Shown here piece after piece: positions 26,065-34,893 of a DNA stretch of 64,000 bases (its first letter is position 1; each line of letters starts with the position of its first letter). The DNA lies in the NCBI GenBank assembly GCA_034411135.1, contig DAOUMN010000016.1, positions 62,001 to 126,000 on the forward strand. Direction: 5' to 3'. Source of the stretch: Bellilinea sp034411135 (GTDB taxonomy: Bacteria > Chloroflexota > Anaerolineae > Anaerolineales > Anaerolineaceae). The notes under the pieces are model-generated. The model saw only the letters and a program-made list of their open reading frames with translations. It searched no databases and was not told the origin of the DNA. The position numbers and the translations under genes are program-made.

Positions 26065-27691
26065 ATTCCAATTTTACCCAATCTACGTAGGGAGAGCCTT
26101 TCCTGAAATAAGTGGGATGTGTATTCATTCTAACCTGCACATAATCATCCAGAAAGCGTTCGGCAATATCGCCCGTACTGCGCCGGATTTCCACCACCAC
26201 GTCTGGTTTGAGAGTGCCGATCGAATATTGGTAATTGAATTTGATGTGTCCGGGTTGCAATTCCTGCCAATCAGCATCGAACGGCACCTGCACCCCCGCC
26301 CGGGCAATGACCGGATCGCTCTTACCCAACAAGTCGATGCAGGTGCGGTGCGAGAAATAACAAATGTTACCCGCTGCCACCATCGCCACGCTGGCTTCAG
26401 GCTGGGTAATCTCGCGAATCAACAGCGCATCGCGGGTATAGCGTTCGTTGCCGGGAACATAGATCGACCGATCCAGCAACAAGAAAAAGCGCAGTTCACC
26501 CTGCGCCGGCTGGCGCAAACTGGTGACGATACCGTAATTACCCGGTAAGCGGTTCCACATCAACACACTCACAACCACAAAGCCTGCCATACTGGCAGCC
26601 AGCACACCGCATATCACCCCTTTGCCGGGCAGGCGCCGTACCAGCCAGCCGCCCACCAGGTCGTACCAGTGCCAGGTTGCCAGGGAGAACAGCAGCATGA
26701 ACGCCGGCATTCCCAGCGCAATGAAGCGGTTGGCGCCGCCGCGATGTTCCCAGGCATCGCCGCCCACGTATACACTATAGGCAACCTGTGCCAGGAAAAC
26801 CAACCCGACCAGCAATACCTTGCGGTCGCGGCGGAAGACCAGCACAGTTAGCGGGAACACCGCCAGGGGAAGGAACATTGCCTTGAGGAAATTCCATAAC
26901 ACGATCACACCTCGGCGCAGCAACGCCCATAACGGCAGCCCCTCCACTTTCAGGGTATACGTATTGGGCACCCACTCCCCGTAGTATAGCTTGCGTGCCA
27001 GCGTCTGCCCACCGATGAATAAACCTAACACCAGCCCACCTTCCAGCAGGTGGCGGCGGCGGTTGGCTCTGTCGAACCACACCAACAGCCCCCAGATGGT
27101 CAGGTACGTCACCGCCGCATCCACCCGCACCAGGGTGGCAATCCCCATTAACAGGTACAACCCGCGCGAATATCGCCCGCTTTCCAGGGTGCGTAGTGCC
27201 ATCCACATCGCCATGTTGACCATCAACAGCAAAAGGCTGACTTCCAATCCCAACAAAGACCAATTGCTGAGCGGGTAATAGAAGGCTGTCAGAAAAACTG
27301 CCAGCAACGCTACCCGCGCCGCACCCGGCGCAACCTGCTGCGCCACCTTGCGCAGTACCAGCAGGCTGCCAATGAAGAAAATCCCCCCACTGATCTGAAG
27401 CGGGAGGCTGATCCAGTTTTCGGGAATTGGCAGCAGGTGGAACAGCGCCATAAATCCCACCCACAGTGGGTTACTGAATCCTTCCACCCGCTCTCCGCCC
27501 GGATTCCAAACCAGCCCGTGACCCTGTGCCAGGTTGCGGGCATAAGTCATCGAGATCATCATGTCATCGAATAAAGCAGAATAGGGCACGCCGTTGACAA
27601 AAAAAATCGTGCGGGCGATGAAGATACCGGCATAGACCGCATAGGCGGTAAATAGCAAAAACCAAACCATCCGTTCGAACTTGATCATCAT
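26048..27691 (-). CDS. GT-C type polytopic glycosyltransferase-like protein
   Basis: 547 residues from the tandem ATGATG at 27691/27688. The longer open frame to 28111 lies inside the next gene and is rejected. About ten helices. The first outer loop has FDDMMISMTYARNLAQGHG followed by GGERVEGFSNPLW; this DD ... G-E-R-V-E-G-[YF]-[ST]-N combination is shared with bacterial arabinofuranosyl/mannosyl GT-C proteins. The C-terminal soluble domain of about 120 residues is outside. It likely uses a lipid-linked sugar to extend or decorate the glycan. Confidence 0.7.
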   Translation of the reverse strand: MMIKFERMVWFLLFTAYAVYAGIFIARTIFFVNGVPYSALFDDMMISMTYARNLAQGHGLVWNPGGERVEGFSNPLWVGFMALFHLLPIPENWISLPLQISGGIFFIGSLLVLRKVAQQVAPGAARVALLAVFLTAFYYPLSNWSLLGLEVSLLLLMVNMAMWMALRTLESGRYSRGLYLLMGIATLVRVDAAVTYLTIWGLLVWFDRANRRRHLLEGGLVLGLFIGGQTLARKLYYGEWVPNTYTLKVEGLPLWALLRRGVIVLWNFLKAMFLPLAVFPLTVLVFRRDRKVLLVGLVFLAQVAYSVYVGGDAWEHRGGANRFIALGMPAFMLLFSLATWHWYDLVGGWLVRRLPGKGVICGVLAASMAGFVVVSVLMWNRLPGNYGIVTSLRQPAQGELRFFLLLDRSIYVPGNERYTRDALLIREITQPEASVAMVAAGNICYFSHRTCIDLLGKSDPVIARAGVQVPFDADWQELQPGHIKFNYQYSIGTLKPDVVVEIRRSTGDIAERFLDDYVQVRMNTHPTYFRKGSPYVDWVKLEYVRED

Positions 27692-27713
27692 CCTGTGTTC
27701 TTCTATGGCAAAG

Positions 27714-29684
27714 TCAGGGTTGGTTAGCGCATACCCATTCGGCGCGCTGCGGATATTGCCGCTGCAGGGACTGGCACAGCTCAGCAAGGAACGAAGGGAA
27801 CGGCGCCAGCTCAGCCGCGTAACGCTGCGCCGTCTCGGCTTCGCCCAAGACCAGGCTGGCTTCAATGAAAGGCAGCCACTCCACCGGATCAGCCGCCCGC
27901 TGGCTGGCATCCAGCGCTTGCGCGCCCAGGCGCAACACTTCGCGCCAATTGCCTTGCTGACGGGCAAGCCCAGCGCGCTGGTAATGATAACACCAATCTT
28001 GCTCCGGCTGGCTGCCAAAGATGATCTGCGGCGGTTTAACTCCTGCCGCGCCGGTGAGAATGCGCCCCGGATCGGATACGATGGAAATTTCGCGTACCAG
28101 TTGATCCTCAAATGGCGAAAAAATGTCGTTTTCGGGCTCGATGACCTGTAGACAGGAATTGCGCGAAGGTTGGGCTAGCACCAAGATGTAATCATAATTC
28201 AGCACATGCTTGATATTGCGATTTTCACGTTCCTGCGGCAAACCTGCCAGGGCATCGCCCAGCGTGTCGCGGTTGAGCACCTGAGCAGTGATTGTTGGTC
28301 CGGGCGGGTCGGGGTCATAAATACGGTTAAGCGGCGCCCAGATATCCTGCCCTTCCGCAAAGCGGTATCCCTGCGGGAGATGAGCAAACACCAGCGTGCC
28401 CGGAGCAATCTGCGGCGCGCGCCAGGTGAGCTGCCAGAAGAAACTGCGCTGCACCTGCCATACATCGGCATACGCCGCCGCGTTGAGCAAATGAGTCAGC
28501 ACTGCCAGCCCCGCCAGGGAACAAAACGCCGTCATCCGCCAGGTGGGGCGCAGCGCGGCATAGATCAACCCACCCAACAAAAGCGCAGTCGGGGCGATTG
28601 CCGCGTAAGTGTAGCGGTCGAGGAACAGCCGAAATTGCACTTCACGACCCGAAAGTGCTGCGGGCAGCAAAGTCAAACCAACGCCGATCGCGCCCAACCA
28701 GACGGCATCTCGACTATAAGCCTCCGTATTGTGCGCATCTTCCCCCGCCCCGTTGCTGCGACGATGAAAAACCACCAACAAGACCACTGCCACCCCGGCA
28801 ACCGCGCCTGCCAGCAGCAATGCGCGCAGCGGAGCATTCAAGCCAAGCTGATAGAGCGGGATCACCCAGGCACCGATGACCGTTTCCCAGCCGTCCTGCA
28901 GCAACCCGATCCCGATTTGAACCACCTGCCCAAGCGGATTGGCACGTAACTCTTCCAGCAGCGTTTTCGCGTCCACGCCAATGCGCAGTGATTCGAAGCG
29001 GAACAACCGCCAGTAAAGGAACTGCACCGTAACCAGCCCATAGGGGAAAAACCAGACCAGCGCTCGCCGCGCGGCAAGCCACAGACTGCCAGCGCTGCGC
29101 CGCCAGAGCACATAGGCCATCAGCACCAGACGCAGCCCCTCCAGTCCAACCAGGGCTTCGTAAACACGTGGATAAAAATAGACCATTGCACCAGCAGCCA
29201 GGTAGATCAATACGCGCAGCGCAATGGGGCGGACAATCAACGCACAAATACTCAGTGCCAGCGACAGGATGGCGATGGAATAGGCGATCATGTGGTTCTG
29301 GTAATTGTTTGCGCTAGGCTGCTGCAGAAATCCCGGGTAAACCAGGTAGAGCACTACCATCCAAAATGTGGGCTTCCTCCAGCCAGGGAAGACCTGCCTG
29401 AGCAGCCATAACAGCGCCAAACCGCCCAGCGTACGCGCAGTCCAAGCATACAGGTGCCAGACCAAGGGCTGTTCGCCGAGTATACCGGCGGTGATCTGGT
29501 ACAGGGTGCCCATCATGGGACGATCCACCGCGTGCATGGTTTCCAGACTCACCCCGCTCACCCGCGCCATGGTCGGGAACCAGTCATCATGGTAATAACC
29601 CAGTTGACCCACCAGCGGCAGGTAAGCCAGCGCGGAGATCGTTACCAACAGCAGGATAGCCAGAATATCGCCACGTTTCATCAC
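27714..29684 (-). CDS. Large polytopic membrane protein with TPR-like tail
   Basis: 656 residues. About ten to twelve helices occupy residues 8-415; YYHDDWFPTMARVSG near residue 30 supplies a DD pair in the first outer loop, as in GT-C enzymes. A soluble tail of about 200 residues ends in helical repeats (RQQGNWREVLRLGAQALDA), TPR-like in spacing. Not matched to a named family. The start is a GTG overlapping the upstream stop (GTGA); the ATG three bases on (29681) is an equal alternative. No Shine-Dalgarno, consistent with translational coupling. Confidence 0.65.
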   Translation of the reverse strand: MMKRGDILAILLLVTISALAYLPLVGQLGYYHDDWFPTMARVSGVSLETMHAVDRPMMGTLYQITAGILGEQPLVWHLYAWTARTLGGLALLWLLRQVFPGWRKPTFWMVVLYLVYPGFLQQPSANNYQNHMIAYSIAILSLALSICALIVRPIALRVLIYLAAGAMVYFYPRVYEALVGLEGLRLVLMAYVLWRRSAGSLWLAARRALVWFFPYGLVTVQFLYWRLFRFESLRIGVDAKTLLEELRANPLGQVVQIGIGLLQDGWETVIGAWVIPLYQLGLNAPLRALLLAGAVAGVAVVLLVVFHRRSNGAGEDAHNTEAYSRDAVWLGAIGVGLTLLPAALSGREVQFRLFLDRYTYAAIAPTALLLGGLIYAALRPTWRMTAFCSLAGLAVLTHLLNAAAYADVWQVQRSFFWQLTWRAPQIAPGTLVFAHLPQGYRFAEGQDIWAPLNRIYDPDPPGPTITAQVLNRDTLGDALAGLPQERENRNIKHVLNYDYILVLAQPSRNSCLQVIEPENDIFSPFEDQLVREISIVSDPGRILTGAAGVKPPQIIFGSQPEQDWCYHYQRAGLARQQGNWREVLRLGAQALDASQRAADPVEWLPFIEASLVLGEAETAQRYAAELAPFPSFLAELCQSLQRQYPQRAEWVCANQP

Positions 29685-30655
29685 ATTGCGCGGTTTTTTA
29701 GCGCATCCAGTCCAGCGCTGTCTATGCCCAAGCCATCCAACAGGTTACGAATAGTATTCCAATGCACCCGCTCCCACGCTGCCGGACTGGCATTGGAATT
29801 ATGCGCTGCCAACATCACATTGTCCATCTGGAGCAGTGGTGAATCGAGCGGCAGGGGCTCGACCTCAAACACATCCAAACCAGCACCACCCAGCCGCCCG
29901 GATTGCAACGCCGCGACCAGCGCCGGTTCATCCACCACCGGTCCACGCGCCGTATTGATCAATACGGCGCCGGGTTTCATCCAGGCAAGCGATTGCACAT
30001 TGATCAGGTGATGGCTGGTCGGATTAAGGTCACAGTTCAGGCTGACAAAATCCGCCCGTTCGAGCAAATCGCGCAGGCTGGTCATTTCTACGCCGTTTTC
30101 GAGAATAAAATCTGGCGCAATGGGAACAATATCGTTGCCGAGCAGGCGCATTCCAAATGCCCGCGCCCGGCGAAGCACCGCCTTGCCGACATTGCCCACA
30201 CCGACCACACCCAGCGTGCATTCGCTCAACGAACGTCCGGGCAGCTTTTCCCATCGACCGGCTTTCATGCGGCAATCCATCCAGGGCAGCTGGCGGGCAA
30301 ACGCCAGGATATACCCCAGCACGCTGTCCGAAACCGGCAGGGTGAAGGCGTTGGGCGTGTTGCGCACCTGAATGCCCAGCCGACCCGCCGCTTGGCGGTC
30401 GATTGAGTCGATGCCGGTGCCCCATTTAGAAATCACTTTCAGGCGCGGCGCACAGGCTTGCAGCACCCGTTCGCTGTAGCGGTCATCCCCGCACAATGCG
30501 CCATCGAACTGGCCAGCGTAGGCAAGCAGTTCTTCTTCCGAAAGCCGCTCGTGCACCTGCGCAACAATCACGTTCAGGTGGTAGTGTTCGAATACCAGGC
30601 GGAAACGATCCACAAACGGCAGCATATAGGGCGCCGAAAGCAAAACGGTATACAT
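29681..30655 (-). CDS. D-isomer-specific 2-hydroxyacid dehydrogenase
   Basis: 324 residues, phosphoglycerate-dehydrogenase-like. NAD loop GVVGVGNVGKAVLRRA near residue 148, catalytic R in NTARGPVV near residue 232, and Glu-His pair as FEVEPL and AAHNSN; the usual catalytic His is in AAHNSNAS. Such enzymes appear in nonulosonic acid and cofactor loci, but 3-phosphoglycerate oxidation is also possible. Two ATGs are adjacent (30658, 30655); GGAGG sits 1 nt before the first and 4 nt before the second, so the second is chosen. Confidence 0.8.
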   Translation of the reverse strand: MYTVLLSAPYMLPFVDRFRLVFEHYHLNVIVAQVHERLSEEELLAYAGQFDGALCGDDRYSERVLQACAPRLKVISKWGTGIDSIDRQAAGRLGIQVRNTPNAFTLPVSDSVLGYILAFARQLPWMDCRMKAGRWEKLPGRSLSECTLGVVGVGNVGKAVLRRARAFGMRLLGNDIVPIAPDFILENGVEMTSLRDLLERADFVSLNCDLNPTSHHLINVQSLAWMKPGAVLINTARGPVVDEPALVAALQSGRLGGAGLDVFEVEPLPLDSPLLQMDNVMLAAHNSNASPAAWERVHWNTIRNLLDGLGIDSAGLDALKNRAM

Positions 30656-31356
30656 CATCCCTCCTCACCCGCCTCGTGTTTGATACGCTGCTGCATCAAC
30701 AGGTCGGCGATGATGAAATCGAATTCTTCGTCAATATCGCGCGCCTCAAGCGGATCCAGCTCAAACAGGTAGGGACGCTCGCCAATGCGATTACGCCGCT
30801 GTGCCAGCATGGCGCGGGTGAAAATATAAAGGCAGGAATTTTCCTCATACACTGGCGGCAAGTCCTGGGTGCGCAGTAAAATCGCCGGGTTGTGATTGAT
30901 CGGGCGCGCCAGCGCGTCCCACAAACGCGTTTGCAGCCGGGTGACTGTAAACAGCGAGTCGTACGCCGGGTAATTATTCAAAAAAGTTTGAATAGCCACC
31001 GAGATGGTGCGCGAGCGCAGCAGCGGGTTGGTCGAATGTGTTTGCAGGTAAAAATCGGCTTCCACCTGGGCACAGTCGTGCATGAGGATCTCATTCATTG
31101 GCACCGTGTCCGCAGTCAGGTGAGCCGGTCGCTGGATGACCATTACCTGGGGAAAATGCTGCTCGATCCCCTCTACCAGCACCGGCGAGTCAGTATTCAC
31201 CACCACCCGGCTGATTTCGGGGGTCTCCAGCAAGGTATTGAGTATGTGCTGGTACAATGGCTTACCCGCCAGCGGGCGGTAATTCTTGCCCGCCACCCGC
31301 ACCGAGTGATGGCGCATTGGCACCAGAGCGACAATGGTTGGTTTTGGCTTGGTCAT
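30655..31356 (-). CDS. Acylneuraminate cytidylyltransferase-family protein
   Basis: 233 residues with the CTP-binding N-terminus PTIVALVPMRHHSVRVAGKNYRPLAGKPL, where the usual R-x-G-S-K is replaced by R-H-H-S-x-R-V-x-G-K-N. A later VNTDSP and LQTHSTNPLL follow the CMP-sugar synthetase fold. It probably activates a 3-deoxy or nonulosonic sugar with CTP, although the altered P-loop-like motif leaves open another cytidylyl acceptor. GGGAGGTGAA precedes the ATG at 31356; upstream in-frame starts are less well placed. Confidence 0.75.
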   Translation of the reverse strand: MTKPKPTIVALVPMRHHSVRVAGKNYRPLAGKPLYQHILNTLLETPEISRVVVNTDSPVLVEGIEQHFPQVMVIQRPAHLTADTVPMNEILMHDCAQVEADFYLQTHSTNPLLRSRTISVAIQTFLNNYPAYDSLFTVTRLQTRLWDALARPINHNPAILLRTQDLPPVYEENSCLYIFTRAMLAQRRNRIGERPYLFELDPLEARDIDEEFDFIIADLLMQQRIKHEAGEEG

Positions 31357-31384
31357 TTCACCTCCCTGTTGCACACACATATTT

Positions 31385-32341
31385 TCATTCACCCCCCTCC
31401 TTGTAGCGGATGGGCTGAACATTGCGCTGGGCAACCGCCTCAACCCCCATCCCGTTCCAGTTGGGATAATAAAAGGTTTGCTTCAATTGCCAGGTTAACG
31501 GACCCGACTGGCGGTAACCCTGGTAAGTTCCCCAAAACTGCATCAGCCGGAAGCGAAGGATGTTCGCCCATTCACGGGCGAGCACTTTTTCGGCAGTCGC
31601 AGTGCGCCAGTCGCTCCACACATTGCCCAACCAGAGGCGTAAAAAGTCACTAAAGCGGAAGTGTTCCTGCGGATAGATCTGCTTGAATGCCATTCCCTCT
31701 CGGCGGTAGCGGTTGTATATCCCGCGCCAGGTCTCGTTGTGAACATGCACCACTTCGGCTTCCGCCATATACGCCACCCCGTAACCCTGGCTCTGCGCCC
31801 AGCGCGCCCAAGCCAGGTCTTCCAAGCCGGTGAGCAGCTCATCGTAGGCGTGCTGTTCCCACACCGCGCGACGGATGGCAGCATTGGCATTGTTGCAAAA
31901 CGGATGTGGCTGGCGCAGCGTGCTCTGTTCGGGAAACCAGCGCCGGAACACCTGGTGCTCGGAATATTTGGAAGTTGCTGCGCCGCGCTGTTTACCGTAG
32001 ACCAATGCAATCTGAGCGTCCTGGAACGGTTCCAACAGCCGCTCCAGCCAGTCTGGATAGACCGGATAGACGTGCGCCGACGCCATCACCACCCATTCTG
32101 CCCGCGCGCTGGCAATGCCAAGGTTCAACGAACGACCGAAGGTAAACTCCTGCGGGCGAATGTGAACCACCTCGACCGGGAAACGGGAAGCCACCGTTAC
32201 GGTATTATCGGTCGAGCCCGAATCAACCAGGATAATCTGCACCTCTCGCACGGTCTGCTCCAGAATGCCATTGAGCAGGCGGGCAATGTGCTTTTCTTCG
32301 TTATAGGCGCGTATGATAATCGAACAATACGGCTGACTCAC
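31385..32341 (-). CDS. GT2 family glycosyltransferase (rhamnosyltransferase-like)
   Basis: 318 residues from a GTG 3 nt after the preceding stop. CSIIIRAYNEEKHIARLL, VDSGSTDNT and the SAHVYP segment (in place of a clear DxD) form the GT-A core; GLEDLAWARWA near residue 170 is the acceptor-side ED motif. The C-terminal half is rich in Trp/Tyr/Arg. Most similar in pattern to rhamnosyl/fucosyl GT2 enzymes of O-antigen loci; donor unknown. Confidence 0.8.
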   Translation of the reverse strand: MSQPYCSIIIRAYNEEKHIARLLNGILEQTVREVQIILVDSGSTDNTVTVASRFPVEVVHIRPQEFTFGRSLNLGIASARAEWVVMASAHVYPVYPDWLERLLEPFQDAQIALVYGKQRGAATSKYSEHQVFRRWFPEQSTLRQPHPFCNNANAAIRRAVWEQHAYDELLTGLEDLAWARWAQSQGYGVAYMAEAEVVHVHNETWRGIYNRYRREGMAFKQIYPQEHFRFSDFLRLWLGNVWSDWRTATAEKVLAREWANILRFRLMQFWGTYQGYRQSGPLTWQLKQTFYYPNWNGMGVEAVAQRNVQPIRYKEGGE

Positions 32342-32344
32342 CGG

Positions 32345-33961
32345 TCAAACTCCATCTGCGAGTAAAAACGGCTGTCCGTGCAGCACACCGTCGCAGATCG
32401 TTCGCAAGGTGAGCGAGTGCTGCGGAGAAAAATCCTGCCAGCCAAGACCGGGTCGCAAGCGCACGAAACCCGGCATCAGGTCGGCTTCCAGGAACGAGTC
32501 GAAGGGCAGCGAGGCTTTGAACAACTGGTAATACAGGAAACGGCGCGCGTTCCGTTGAAAATCCGGCGGGGTCTCAATCCGCTGCGCGGTGAGAAAATGC
32601 TCCGCCGTGCGGTGAAATTCCTCCGCCGAGGACGGGAGAAACACCGTGGGCAATTGCGTAAACCGCGCCTTGCCGGCACACAGCACCGGCGCGCCCAGGA
32701 TTGCCGCCTCCAGCCCAATGGTGGAATTGTACACCATCACGAATTTAGAACGCTGGATCAATTCATAGGAACTTAAGTACGTGCGAGACGGGATGAAAAC
32801 CACGTTGGGCAGCTTCGCTGCCTGCCGGGTTTCCACCCAACCCGCCACGCTTTGGCGGGCTTGCTTGCCGGGGCGATCTTCATCGGGGTGCGCGCGCAGC
32901 ACGAACAATGTTTCCGGGTGGGAACGAATCAATGCCAGCACTTCGTCCAGCCAGGCGAACATGTCGCGAAAAATTACATTGGCGTGCACCTGGCTGGTAT
33001 CGAAAATTACATTGGTGAAAACCGGTACTACCTGGCGGAAGGCAGCGATCTTTGCCAGCAGTCCTTCATCCAGGCGGCGCATTTCCTGCCAGAATTGAAT
33101 GCCCGCCATGCTGAATTGTCCCTGGAAACGCTTTTCGAGATACTCTCTTAAAAGCGCTTCCTGCTGCGCATCCAGCTCAAAATCCGCCGGAATATCGATC
33201 GGGTAGGCGGTGGCATGCCCGTGGGTGAAAAATCCGCTGAACGGCCGCAGCCCAACCTCGTGAGTCACGACCCACAGCCCGCGTTGCTGTGCCAGCCAGC
33301 GCACAACTGCCTCCGGGAAGGAAACTCCATTAAACACCACCACACCACGCGGGTTGACATCGTCCAGGAAACGGGAGAATTCCTCCGCAACCCGCGCTGC
33401 CGAAAGAATGAACTGGCGCAGCAGAAAACGGGTGTCCGCATCATCCACAAGGTCGTGGCGGCGCAGCGACCAGCGCAGTGAAGGCAGCACCAAATGCGCC
33501 AATGGCAGCCCGCGCCATTCGACCTGCGACAGTTCCGCCAGCCGCTGCCCCTCCAGCGCACGTTCCAGTTCAGTATCAGGATGATAATCGAACCAGCGCA
33601 CCGCCGCGCCGTGAAACAGGTGCCGCGACTGTCGGACGCACACCGCGCAAGGAGGCGGCTGGTATGGTACATCTGGATTGACACCCAGTTGGCAGCGACT
33701 CATGCCCGCCGCGCAAACAAAATGCGCCACCGGAACCCCAGCCAGGCGCAGCCCCCAGCTGCTCAGCAGACTGAAGGCAGCATTCTGGCTCATCCACGCC
33801 AAACGGCTGGAAGCATTGAAAAATGCCACCGGGCGAGCATCGTCCGCCCCCGGCGCGTGTCGTTCGATTTCTGCTGCCAGGCGGGCTATCTCGCGGTTAT
33901 TGCGCGCTTGCAGCCAGCGCCGTTGCACGCCCTTCTGGATGCGTCCAATCGTCCCTTTCAT
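32345..33961 (-). CDS. Capsule-type GT-B transferase with N-terminal Cys cluster
   Basis: 538 residues. The C-terminal half carries the capsule-synthesis signature VYNSTIGLEAAILGAPVLCAGKARF near residues 430-455, and FVLRAHPDEDRPGK before it. The N-terminal half has four cysteines: FVCAAGMSRCQLG and PPPCAVC near residues 83-120, a CxxC-containing cluster that may bind a metal. Related to KpsC/LpsZ-type or CDP-glycerol-transferase-like GT-B enzymes. Located between a GT2 and a NeuB gene with 3-nt gaps on both sides, so firmly part of the operon. Confidence 0.75.
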   Translation of the reverse strand: MKGTIGRIQKGVQRRWLQARNNREIARLAAEIERHAPGADDARPVAFFNASSRLAWMSQNAAFSLLSSWGLRLAGVPVAHFVCAAGMSRCQLGVNPDVPYQPPPCAVCVRQSRHLFHGAAVRWFDYHPDTELERALEGQRLAELSQVEWRGLPLAHLVLPSLRWSLRRHDLVDDADTRFLLRQFILSAARVAEEFSRFLDDVNPRGVVVFNGVSFPEAVVRWLAQQRGLWVVTHEVGLRPFSGFFTHGHATAYPIDIPADFELDAQQEALLREYLEKRFQGQFSMAGIQFWQEMRRLDEGLLAKIAAFRQVVPVFTNVIFDTSQVHANVIFRDMFAWLDEVLALIRSHPETLFVLRAHPDEDRPGKQARQSVAGWVETRQAAKLPNVVFIPSRTYLSSYELIQRSKFVMVYNSTIGLEAAILGAPVLCAGKARFTQLPTVFLPSSAEEFHRTAEHFLTAQRIETPPDFQRNARRFLYYQLFKASLPFDSFLEADLMPGFVRLRPGLGWQDFSPQHSLTLRTICDGVLHGQPFLLADGV

Positions 33962-33964
33962 AAC

Positions 33965-34840
33965 TCAATTGAACACGCGGCGCAGTTTTTTCAGGGAAGG
34001 CAGTTCACTATCGTACACCCGCTTGACCCCGTCGCCCAGCGACAATTCGGTCACGCGGATGTATTTGACTAACCGTTCGAAACCACCCGGTTCGACCGAA
34101 GCCGCCTGGTCGGATCCCCACATCGCCCGGTCCAGCGTGATGTGCCGCTCCACCAGGCACGCCCCCAGCGCCACCGCCACCGCCGAGGGAATCAGCCCGA
34201 CCTCATGACCAGAATAGCCAATCGGGCAGGGATAGGTCTGTTTGAGTGTCTGAACCATGCGCAGGTTAAGCTCTTCCGGCGGGCATGGATAAGCACTGGT
34301 GGTGTGGCAGATGACCAGGTTATCCATATCTAGCAGCCTGACCGCCGATTCGATCTGGTCAACAGTCGACATACCGGTTGAAAGAATCACCGGTCGCCCA
34401 GTTGAGCGCAGTTTTTGCAATAAACCGTGGTCCGTCAGACCAGCAGAAGGCACTTTGTATGCCACCGGGTCAAATGTTTCGATGAAATCCACCGAAGGCT
34501 CGTCCCACACAGACACAAACCAGGTAATGCCAATTTCACGCGCGTAACGATCCACTTCGCGGTACTGCTCTTCATTGAATTCGATTTTATAGCGGTAATC
34601 CAGGTAGGTGATGTAGCCCCACGGCGTTTCGCGCATCACGTTGCGCTGATCTGGCGGAGTGCACAGTTCCGGGGTGCGCTTCTGAAATTTTACCGCGTCC
34701 ACCCCGGCGTGCTTGGCGGCGTCCATCAGCCGCTTGGCAATTTCGATATCGCCGTTGTGGTTGATGCCAATTTCCGCCACGACATACGTCGGATAACCCT
34801 CGCCAATCCATCGATCACCAACTTTTACAGCCTTTGCCAT
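33965..34840 (-). CDS. NeuB-family nonulosonate synthase without SAF domain
   Basis: 291 residues. The NeuB TIM-barrel signatures are present: VAEIGINHNGD, DAVKFQKR, YKVPSAGLTD, ILSTGMST, CHTTSAYPCP and IGYSGHEVG, with ERHITLD near the end. It should condense phosphoenolpyruvate with an N-acyl-hexosamine to give a 9-carbon sialic-acid-like sugar. The usual C-terminal antifreeze-like SAF domain of about 60 residues, which caps the active site in dimers, is absent: the protein stops soon after the barrel. AGGAG is 7 nt before the ATG at 34840. NeuA follows upstream. Confidence 0.85.
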   Translation of the reverse strand: MAKAVKVGDRWIGEGYPTYVVAEIGINHNGDIEIAKRLMDAAKHAGVDAVKFQKRTPELCTPPDQRNVMRETPWGYITYLDYRYKIEFNEEQYREVDRYAREIGITWFVSVWDEPSVDFIETFDPVAYKVPSAGLTDHGLLQKLRSTGRPVILSTGMSTVDQIESAVRLLDMDNLVICHTTSAYPCPPEELNLRMVQTLKQTYPCPIGYSGHEVGLIPSAVAVALGACLVERHITLDRAMWGSDQAASVEPGGFERLVKYIRVTELSLGDGVKRVYDSELPSLKKLRRVFN

Positions 34841-34893
34841 TGCGCCACTCCTTATATTCAACAATTGTAATCATTCCATGTATTCAAACCCGT

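Noticed and set aside
27714..28111. Extending the GT-C gene at 26048-27691 to 28111
   Set aside because: The added residues lie within the upstream membrane protein gene in another frame and look like a shadow translation (Arg/Ser-rich).
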